From: Sordariomycetes sp. S80-01Y
Taxonomy: Eukaryota > Ascomycota > Sordariomycetes
Reading direction: 5' to 3'
Length of the DNA: 64,000 nt
NCBI GenBank assembly: GCA_037042185.1
Contig: JAXQJY010000025.1
Coordinates: forward strand, 1,240,001-1,304,000
Part shown: positions 56,748 to 64,000 of the stretch, in pieces
Numbering within the stretch: the first letter of the stretch is position 1
Layout of the letters: the number at the start of each line of letters is the position of its first letter
Position numbers and translations under genes: made by a program
Notes under the pieces: model-generated
The model's input: only the letters and a program-made list of their open reading frames with translations
Databases searched by the model: none
What the model was told of the DNA's origin: nothing

Positions 56748-59077
56748 GCCTCCGTCTCGGGCGGAGACGTCTAGCACAGGGCACCGGGTCTCCCGACCGG
56801 GGCTACACGGGGCGCGGAGGCGTTGATCGGGGGTCCGGCCCTCGAATTCGAGATTCAGGGTCCTCCGGGCTCCGGGGTCGTCAAAACGGGCGTTGAGTGA
56901 CGTCGATGTCGCGACTGTGGAACGTGCTGTTGCTGTACTGAGTCTTGGTGCGCCCGTTGAGGATGCTGGATTGCGGGCGTTGCGGGCGCAGAAGAGGTTC
57001 GGGTGCAACGCAATGGGGCCTCTGCGCGTGTAGGAGCCCTATCAGGGGGCAGGACGGGCTAAAAGTTGAGTAAGAGATTGCTGGGAGGCGCGCGGCTGGA
57101 GCGTGAGCGATCTGATAAGGCAGTTCTGAGGTCGAATGCCTGCAATTACTGTTTGTCAAGTGTTTGGGACGCTGTGTGTGCGGGCTCTTGCGGGCGCTGG
57201 CATCTTGGGGGGAGATAACAGAGATGGACGAAGGGGCGAGGCGCTGCTCTATCGCTTTTATGTAATGGGAATTGTGAGGGGGCAGTTCCCATTAGAAATT
57301 TCTCTCGGGCAAATCACAGCAGCGCACCTGACCCGACGCCTGTAGCTGCACCCCTCACCCTCTGCGATACCCGCCGAATTCGCTCGAGGCTCCTCTCATC
57401 CCCGCGTTGTGCCAGGCACTTGCCCATGAATTGCCCTTTCCAATCTAGCTTTACTCGCGTCTCCAGGGGATCTCCAGTGCAGACGAGTAGGGCGCGATTG
57501 ACTTTGCTGGAGGTCTGGGGGGAGGTTTCAGTCTCGCGAGGGGTGTCGCTACGAACAATGGGTGACGCGAAGCCTTCAACGACCCCCACACGCCCCGCAG
57601 CTTTAGAGACACCCTTATCTCTTCGCCCAGCAAAGCGTCTTTTGCTATCAGATATAATTGCTTCTTCGGCCTCATCCAACTTCCTTGACGACCTCAGGCT
57701 CTCTGTCGTCAGTCAGCCCTCTTCCCTTCGGTCTGGTGATGTCGCACATGAAATGAGGCGCCTCTTCACCGACGGCGGGCCCCTCCGCCCCATGGTCACC
57801 TGAGGCATTTGCCAGCCACTCGATTGGGAGCCGAAACCGGCGAGGCGTCCACCGTTGCTGCCGTCGCTTCACCACTTGAGCATAAACTCCAACAACTCCA
57901 ACCACGCTCCCAAAGGCCCCAAGGCACTCAACGGAGCCATCGTGCCGTCACGATACGAAGATGAAAATTCTTTTCACTGGCCCCCAGTCCAAAGGCTCAG
58001 CCCTGATGGGAAATCATGCACTCTTCGGTTTGTCGTCCAGCCATGACGACACAGCAAATTGACGACTGGCGCATACGTACCACGCAATGCGCGAGATCGA
58101 CGGGCTGCACAAGCTAGCCAATGAGCATTGTGACTTTAAGTGTTCCGGCGGGGAGAATTCTTTTCTTGCCAGTCGATCCGTGATGCAGCTAGCTCCGAAG
58201 CAGCCGTTGTGCGACGACCCGCGAGCTTGATCACAGCATCTCCGAGGACCTCCAAACCTTATGACGACCACGTCAGCTTTAGCTTTGCGGGAACAACGTG
58301 TGACGGGCAGCCTATCTACGTTGGACACTATTGATCCATCGCCTTGGCCACTTCATAATGTTGCAGAACAATGTAAAGGAGGTCGCTTGCCATCGCCTGG
58401 AGCTGGCGGTGTGACACTACTTACCTTAATCCAACAGCGCCTGTCCCGGTCGCCCTCTTGGGGCGTCCCGTCGTGACCTCGAGAGCAAATTGTCATTGGT
58501 CAAAATCCCCACTACGATCCACCGGGCTCATGTTCTGGAAGATTTCTAGCTGGGCAGATCCGATGCAGCGGGTCTGCTACCTGGCCTTCGGAACGTGCAA
58601 GAAAGTGCCGAATTCCAATCATGCAACGCTGTGCGCCGTAGATGCTCGTACAAACCCGGCTTTCGCTCTTCTCCCCTGGCATATTTGACCATACATCTCG
58701 TTAGTACATATCACAAGCTTAAATGCTTTCCAATTTTGCGGGCCTTGTGTACCTGTGTTTCTGCTATGTGACGAGGACGACTAGCTGCAAGTCAGACTGT
58801 CTGTCCGAACGGGCTATAAACTTTGACAATTTCCTAAGTCAACCGGTACGGTATTGGCAGTTTTTGCGGTCACCTGGAGTTTATCGCCAAGTTACCCACG
58901 TAGCGCTCAAGCCGCCTGTTCACGCGCATTCCCTTTAGTATCACACTTCGTGACGAGAAAGGGCCAACCCGCAGGGTAGGCTCTCGAGCAACTCGTAACG
59001 ACCACAACACGTACAGCCTACCCCGGTAGTAGCCAGTGTCGAGCATTGATATCAACTGTTTCGATTTTCAAACCCGT
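56748..59077. other. 2.3-kb upstream region of the bZIP gene
   Basis: Probably the bZIP promoter and leader (minus strand) plus the 3' UTR of the GH16 gene at the right end. No gene is supported: the frame at 57420-57803 (plus) has no family features. No tandem repeat of note was seen. Confidence 0.5.
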
Positions 59078-60253
59078 CTACAATAGTAACCAGTAAAAGA
59101 GAACGTGCGTCAACCCGCCAGCAACAGACGTGCCAAGGACAGTCCTCCAACTATACCAAGTAGAATCGTGGTGCTTCCCCAGTTTAGCGGCCGAGCTGTT
59201 CCACAGAACGGTGATGGCACCGGCTTCATCAGCCTCGTCAATGCTACACACGTAGGTGCAAGAATCCCCGCTCTCATCGTCGTCCCTCCGCTTCTTCTCG
59301 TCACCAGTGTCGCCCGTCTGGTTGTAGACCATCTCTATCCACTGGATCTGCAGATACGCCTCGTCGTATACCGACATATTCCCGCTCCAACTCCCGCCGT
59401 CACCCCAGGCGTTGAAAATGATCCTAGAAGGGTCCGTCGGTGTCTGGAAGGCGATAGTCGCTGTCTCGTCTCCATCAGTGTACCACACTACCTTGTCAGG
59501 CGTCCAGTCAATCCGATGCACCATCCACTCCGTCCACTCGCGTCCTTCAGACGTGGTGGCATTCCGTGTTGCCTCGGGAAAAGTATCGCCGTCATCGGAA
59601 TAGGAGGGTTGATTGGTGTATTGGATCTTGTTGCGAGGACCTTTGGTGAGGAACTCAATATCCGCTTCCTGCACGTCGGCAAGCGTGTCCGAGTCGCGGT
59701 AGGTGAACATAGCAGTCACCGCTCCTGGAGCGCCAGTGGTCCGAGCGAGCATGCGGATCGAGACGTAGAGGTAATCAGTCGTGCTGCTCATCTCGGCTGC
59801 TGACTGAAATTTGGGATGACGCTTCGTGCGGAGAGACATGAACGTGTCGGAATCGGCATCCTCATCGTCGTTGGTCTCGATATAGACGTTGTTAGGGGAG
59901 TTGGCCATCAGAACCAAATGCTCCTCGTCCTCGTTGGATCCAGTGTTCCAGCCTTGCAGTTCCCACGTCTTCGTGAACTCATCGCTGGAGAAGTAGTCAC
60001 TTGTTGGAGGCGCATCCGAGTTGGCCCGTAAGCCCTGCAAGACGTCAGGGACATCGGCGTGTTCTGCCAGGCTTCTGAAGTCAAAGAACATGTGCCGAGC
60101 GTAATATGCCGGAGCGTGGCCGTCCGTGAGGTAGCAGCCACACTCATCCTCACTAGCTGGCTGCGGTGTATCACCATCGGCTGAGCCTAGCTGAAGACCA
60201 AATAGTAAAGTTGGAAGCCAACATGACGACCGGAGCGCATAGAAGCGCACCAT
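59078..60253 (-). CDS. Glycoside hydrolase family 16 cell-wall glucanase/transglycosylase, probably GPI-anchored
   Basis: Single exon, 391 residues. An N-terminal signal peptide (about residues 1-25, CWLPTLLFGLQLGSADG) precedes a secreted domain. The GH16 catalytic motif is E196-A-D-I-E200 within VQEADIEFLTKGPRNKIQYT; the first Glu is the nucleophile and the last the acid/base in this family. Sugar-binding aromatics are plentiful (WTEWMVHRIDWTPDKVVWYT, IIFNAWGDGGSWSGNMS). Four or more NxS/T sites support secretion. The C-terminus has a Cys pair and a final hydrophobic tail (LTHVLFYWLLL) typical of a GPI signal. It likely acts on beta-glucan or related polymers at the wall; GH16 subfamily and substrate are not resolved. 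Confidence 0.88.
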   Translation of the reverse strand: MVRFYALRSSCWLPTLLFGLQLGSADGDTPQPASEDECGCYLTDGHAPAYYARHMFFDFRSLAEHADVPDVLQGLRANSDAPPTSDYFSSDEFTKTWELQGWNTGSNEDEEHLVLMANSPNNVYIETNDDEDADSDTFMSLRTKRHPKFQSAAEMSSTTDYLYVSIRMLARTTGAPGAVTAMFTYRDSDTLADVQEADIEFLTKGPRNKIQYTNQPSYSDDGDTFPEATRNATTSEGREWTEWMVHRIDWTPDKVVWYTDGDETATIAFQTPTDPSRIIFNAWGDGGSWSGNMSVYDEAYLQIQWIEMVYNQTGDTGDEKKRRDDDESGDSCTYVCSIDEADEAGAITVLWNSSAAKLGKHHDSTWYSWRTVLGTSVAGGLTHVLFYWLLL

Positions 60254-61020
60254 TTCGCAAAACAGTGTCGTTAAAAACCTCGAGAATGCAATTGAAAAAG
60301 TTTAAAAGCCCGTAAGCAGAGAAAAGTGAGCCCAAAGTGAGGGCGACATTGCACTAGCAATATCGTTGTTCGGCACAGCCTCTAGTCGGGACCAGCTGGC
60401 ATATTTCACCCGCAGCGCGTGCATAATGGGGCCATCCGCTTCGCCGCGACATGCATCGTGCCCGGTGTTGGAAAAGTCTTGGAACAGGGACTTTGAAAGA
60501 GCCGGAATCGTCGACAGCGTGGTGCGACGGTTGGGCTGTCCGCGTCAGGTTCATGGGGCTCAGCCTTTAAGCCACCGCCATGGGACCAAAAGAGTGCCGG
60601 CGATGCACGCACGAGGTTGGACGAAGGAGACGGATACACGTTGTGAGACACGTGACGATCTCTCCGAGATCTTGGCTCCCGGCCGGAGGGTGGGTACTTA
60701 CTATACTTCAGGGAAGCTGGCGTCCTGCGGGCGGAACATCTCTCATCCGACAGGTCATGTCCGTCAGCGTCTGCATCCATGCCATGTACCTGACGTGGGT
60801 TACTTCCACGCTTGCGCAAAACATCCTCTATCACGGCCAAGCCCAAGTCCAAGCTCAATTTGCAAAAAGATTGCGATCCTAGACGCCGACCTTACAGTCC
60901 GGACCACGCGCGTTGCTGTCGCTAAATCCCACAGGTGCATACCTAAGTATCGAGATGATATTTTTCCCTCCAGTAGACTCACGGTTGCAGATAACAGTTT
61001 ATCCGTGATCGGTCATCGCC
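60254..61020. promoter_or_regulatory. Divergent GH16/WW-protein promoter
   Basis: 767 bp between divergent starts. It includes CACGTGACG at 60649-60657 (E-box fused to a half CRE) and an A/T-rich TTTAAAA element at 60301-60307 about 50 bp before the GH16 ATG, a TATA-box candidate. Confidence 0.45.
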
Positions 61021-61881
61021 ATGTCGCGATCAGCCAGCCCTTCAGCTTCTGCGAAAGTTGCCTCTTCCCCAGCCGACGAGAAAGCGCCCCATCAAAGTGA
61101 TGGGGACGTAAAGCCCGAAGAGCTGAACGCTGCCTCGGAGGCTGCTGTGGAAGGGGAGAGGGAGCCCGGCGAGGCGAGTGACGATGCGCCGCCTTTGCCC
61201 AACGAAACCGTGCCTGAAGGACCACCTCTGCCGAACGAGGCTATACCTGGCGAACCACCGCTGCCTAAGGAGACTCCATCCGAACGCCCGCCCCTGCCAC
61301 AGGAAGCACCGCCTCAGGAAGATGATGGATGGGACTTCCAGTGGGATCCCACCTCGCAATCCTACTTCTTCTACAACCGCTTCACCGGCAAAAGCCAGTG
61401 GGAGAACCCCCGCGAGCCCAGCTCTACCGCCCCAGTGTCGCCAGGCCCAGCACCACCAGGCCCAGCGCCACCGAAGGACGAGACACCAGCAGCAGGAGGG
61501 TACAACCCTGCCATCCACGGTGACTATGATCCCAATGCATGGTATGCCCAAGGCAACGATGCAGGAGCCGAAGAAGACACGCCCATGACTGCCGTGGCCC
61601 AAAACCCCGCCGACCCATACGCTACGTCTGCTACCTTCAATCGCTTCACGGGCCAATTCCAGACAGAGGACATGGGTCCCGGGCGACATTCGGACGAAGC
61701 CAAGTCCAAGAGACAAATGAACGCCTTTTTCGACGTTGATGCCGCCGCAAATTCGCACGATGGGAGGAGCTTGAAGGCCGAGAGGTCGAATAAGAAGCCT
61801 AGCAAACAAGAGCTGAAGGCGTTCAAGGAGAAGAGGAAGGCAAGGAAAGAAGAGAAACGAAGAGCTTGGTTGAGGGATTAG
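61021..61881 (+). CDS. WW-domain protein with four PPLP motifs
   Basis: Single exon, 286 residues. One WW domain spans about residues 103-130, with W104, the aromatic patch Y115-F116-F117-Y118 and the second Trp W127 (GWDFQWDPTSQSYFFYNRF). Before it, residues 56-97 hold four spaced PPLP-type motifs (PPLPNE twice, PPLPKE, PPLPQE). After it come a Pro/Gly-rich linker, a tract containing YNPAIHGDYDPNAWYAQ, and a strongly basic helical C-terminus from about residue 260 (KQELKAFKEKRKARKEEKRR). PPLP is the classic ligand of group II WW domains, so the protein may bind itself. The basic tail and WW/PPLP content suggest an RNA-processing or nuclear role; this is inference. It converges with RIX1 across 156 bp. 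Confidence 0.85.
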   Translation: MSRSASPSASAKVASSPADEKAPHQSDGDVKPEELNAASEAAVEGEREPGEASDDAPPLPNETVPEGPPLPNEAIPGEPPLPKETPSERPPLPQEAPPQEDDGWDFQWDPTSQSYFFYNRFTGKSQWENPREPSSTAPVSPGPAPPGPAPPKDETPAAGGYNPAIHGDYDPNAWYAQGNDAGAEEDTPMTAVAQNPADPYATSATFNRFTGQFQTEDMGPGRHSDEAKSKRQMNAFFDVDAAANSHDGRSLKAERSNKKPSKQELKAFKEKRKARKEEKRRAWLRD

Positions 61882-62037
61882 CTGGTCTGGATCTACAGCG
61901 TTTGGAGCATTGAAAGGGTCACTTGGCGTTCCGGCATTGATTCAATTTTTCGAATACTTTGGTGTAGCCGTTATGATATCAACATTGAATATAGCCAAAT
62001 ATCTGAATATCAGCCTGCCCAACCATATCTACTTCCG

Positions 62038-64000
62038 CTAGTTTTCGCCATCGTCGTCATCATCTTCGAGCTCCATGTTGAGATGCACACTCTCGTCGCT
62101 ATCGCTGTCCTCACCGTCAGCAGGAGGAGCAGAGGTCCCAGTTGTGGCTTCTGGTGCCCTCGACGGTGCTGACGAGCGCGTCTCCTGACGCTTCTGTGGC
62201 ACGTCTTCGACCGCATCGTGTTTGCGTTTTGGCGGAGAGCCCTCACGTGGCCTTGCATCGCCCAGCCCGCCGTAGACAGTGGCTGTCTCAGTAGGTTGTG
62301 ATTCAAATGGATTGATCTGCACAGGTAGGTCCACCTTTGGTGCAGCGGGAATAACTCCTGGTCTTAATGTATCCTCCATGTCTTCCTCGACGTTATCATT
62401 GCCAGTTGGCAGGGAGTCCACCATTGCTTCGTCCTCATCCTCCTCTTCGTCTTCCTGGTCAGATAGGTTTTGCTCATCGTCAGCGACTTTACCACCTTCA
62501 GGACGCAAATTGGTTCTCAAGATCTCGACGCCTTGATCCTCCGGGAACAGCTGTGTGAGATGCGGCAGGATGCTTGCAAACTTGCGTCCACGAGAATCGG
62601 TGTACGGATTGAGGACGCTCGCCAGCATGGCATCCCGGTTATGCATGAGAATAGCAGTTTGGTCAAGTAAGCTTCGATGGCTTGGCTTAAGATGTTGTTG
62701 AGGAACTTGAGACAACAAGGTCGCAAGGAGACTTGAGGCCGCATTTTTATGCTCTATCTCGAGCAGGATGGGTTGTGCCTCCGTGGCTGTATCAGCTTTC
62801 TTCAAGAAGAGATCCGTGTTGGTCGTAGCGCCATTTTTCTTCGACTCAGCGGGCATTTGAGCTTTCTTTGGCGGCTTAAAATGACCAGCATCTTCTTGCA
62901 AATCTCGGCAAGCTGCGCCGATAATTGGTCCGACCATGTCGACCATGGATATCGACAGTGTCGGCCCAGCGGCGTGAAGGATATCGTTAAGTAGCGAGTA
63001 GGTGGTTGCGCGAACTGCCGGGACGTCCATGCCGGATTTTGTGACCCGGCTTACATGGTCCAGCAGCTCGGATGCATAAGGTAGCATGTCCTGCTCCAAC
63101 CTTTGGAATAGCGTTTGCGTTAGCTGTAGAGCAGCTATGTGGATATCTGGAATGACACTCCAAAGCTCTTCCTTTTCTTCTCTTCCTATCCTCGCTCGTG
63201 TTTGCAAGGCTTGATCCCAGGTTTGCGACTTCGGCGAAAGTCTAGCAACTAAGCATACCCGTGTTATCGCATCAGTGATCTTGGTCAAATGCAAAGCGAC
63301 GGGGCCTTTCGAGTTATGGTCCAAGCAGGCAGCTAGGTACCCAAGAAGGCCGGTTATCCTCTGAGACCCTGCTTGGACGCCTTCCCAAGGGGGTAGCTGA
63401 TCCTTAGCTGAGCCACCTGAAGGGTATGTGTGATCCATATTGACTTCGGTTTGAGCGACACCAGCTGTCGGCTCCCAGGATTCCTCAATGGCCCTGAACA
63501 CTTGGCTTACTGTCGCGTGAAGCTCATCGATGATGCCGCCGACTAACTTCGCCCACTCATCGCTGCCCCCAGACTTGGCCGCTACAAAGTGCTGTGTGGC
63601 AGCCAAGCGCCGGGCCGAAATGCTTAGCGAGGCAGGGACAATGATACTGTCGCTATCTGTCGGAGCAAGATAGGGCCTCAACGCGGCCATCGTCTGGGTG
63701 CTAAAAGGGCGGAACGTTGCCGGGTAAAGGGGAATGAGCGTGGTGAAGGAGTCGCAGATGGTCTCGGAGATATTGGGGGACGCTGTCGCCATCTGACTGG
63801 GGCTAGAGGACTTGAGGAGTTCCAGACAAGCCTTCGCGAAGGTTGGAATATTCGGGGTGGCGATCTCACGGACGAGTGTTTGGTAAGGCTGTAGAAGCGT
63901 GTACACCCGGGTTAGTGCCACAATAGCCAACTCCTTAGACGCTGCTGGGTCTCCTTTCTGCGAAGTATCAGTGACATGATCGAATTTGAAGAGGGCAAAG
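62038..64000 (-). CDS. RIX1: Pre-rRNA processing protein Rix1 (3' part; gene continues beyond the window)
   Basis: The minus-strand frame is open from the window edge to the TAG at 62040-62038; about 650 codons are visible and the start lies beyond 64000. Rix1, with Ipi1 and Ipi3, processes ITS2 and helps mature the 60S subunit. The visible part begins in the helical Rix1 domain (SKELAIVALTRVYTLLQPYQ, then TLVREIATPNIPTFAKACLE). Further helical repeats follow up to about 62,500. The acidic C-terminal tail (SDQEDEEEDEDEAMVDS, and a final run of Asp/Glu) and a Lys/Arg stretch (PPKRKHDAVEDVPQKRQ) are typical. A CACTGAT...TCGCAG sequence ending at about 63960 resembles a branch and acceptor, so the first visible codons could be intron. 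Confidence 0.9.
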   Translation of the reverse strand, partial: FALFKFDHVTDTSQKGDPAASKELAIVALTRVYTLLQPYQTLVREIATPNIPTFAKACLELLKSSSPSQMATASPNISETICDSFTTLIPLYPATFRPFSTQTMAALRPYLAPTDSDSIIVPASLSISARRLAATQHFVAAKSGGSDEWAKLVGGIIDELHATVSQVFRAIEESWEPTAGVAQTEVNMDHTYPSGGSAKDQLPPWEGVQAGSQRITGLLGYLAACLDHNSKGPVALHLTKITDAITRVCLVARLSPKSQTWDQALQTRARIGREEKEELWSVIPDIHIAALQLTQTLFQRLEQDMLPYASELLDHVSRVTKSGMDVPAVRATTYSLLNDILHAAGPTLSISMVDMVGPIIGAACRDLQEDAGHFKPPKKAQMPAESKKNGATTNTDLFLKKADTATEAQPILLEIEHKNAASSLLATLLSQVPQQHLKPSHRSLLDQTAILMHNRDAMLASVLNPYTDSRGRKFASILPHLTQLFPEDQGVEILRTNLRPEGGKVADDEQNLSDQEDEEEDEDEAMVDSLPTGNDNVEEDMEDTLRPGVIPAAPKVDLPVQINPFESQPTETATVYGGLGDARPREGSPPKRKHDAVEDVPQKRQETRSSAPSRAPEATTGTSAPPADGEDSDSDESVHLNMELEDDDDDGEN

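Noticed and set aside
57420-57803. 127-codon open frame upstream of the bZIP gene
   Set aside because: No domain or conserved-looking segment; likely chance in a GC-rich leader region.
1-64000. Search by eye for transposons, virus-like elements, CRISPR arrays and a secondary-metabolite cluster
   Set aside because: No reverse transcriptase, integrase, transposase, long terminal repeats, regularly spaced repeats, or PKS/NRPS/terpene genes were seen; the MpaB-like gene stands alone among housekeeping genes.

Overview
The window is nuclear DNA of a filamentous ascomycete, most probably a Sordariomycete. The evidence is many short introns (about 48-100 nt) with GTAAGT/GTATGT-type donors, CTAAC/CTGAC-type branch sites and YAG acceptors, GC-rich coding sequence, and gene families with a fungal stamp (Leu2 with several introns, Trm2, She4, Rix1, a Stm1-like protein, Rua1-like and bZIP regulators). 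The species is not identified. I see no transposon, viral relic, rRNA, tRNA or CRISPR array.

Left part, 1-30,700: the 3' end of a large disordered acidic protein gene, an MFS sugar-type transporter, and a mitochondrial DnaJC28-like protein. These are followed by a dense run of housekeeping genes in alternating orientation: NDC1 (nuclear pore/spindle pole), PEP12 (Qa-SNARE), COX18 (mitochondrial insertase), ALG11 (N-glycan mannosyltransferase), gamma-glutamyltranspeptidase, TRM2 (tRNA m5U54), SHE4 (myosin chaperone), TFB4 (TFIIH), a second MFS transporter and ARP8 (INO80 complex). Convergent pairs are packed very tightly (110 bp for ALG11/GGT, 78 bp for TRM2/SHE4), and divergent pairs share promoters of 0.4-1.0 kb.

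Middle part, 30,700-46,100: an ER-type MpaB-like oxygenase with one GC-AG intron, a Pro/Gln-rich protein, and two regulators with very long upstream regions. The regulators are a Rua1-type zinc-domain transcription factor (3.5 kb upstream) and a PHD-finger protein (4.2 kb upstream). Both open with a 23-nt first coding exon in my models.

Right part, 46,100-64,000: LEU2 with a perfect Leu3-type palindrome just before its start, a Stm1-like RGG protein with two tiny exons, and a LIM-domain gene interrupted by an in-frame TAG in its first zinc pair. Then come a large disordered nuclear-type protein, a bZIP regulator with 2.3 kb upstream, a GPI-type GH16 glucanase, a WW-domain protein that carries four PPLP ligands of its own, and the 3' part of RIX1.

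This is ordinary core genome with no gene cluster or transferred island. The points worth a second look are gene-structure oddities (4-nt coding exon with alternative acceptors, GC-AG intron, retainable in-frame intron, nonsense codon in the LIM gene) and cis-elements (the Leu3-like site, a CACGTG + GCGTGACGTC pair in two divergent promoters, and related TGCAC/TGCAG repeat islands upstream of several genes).
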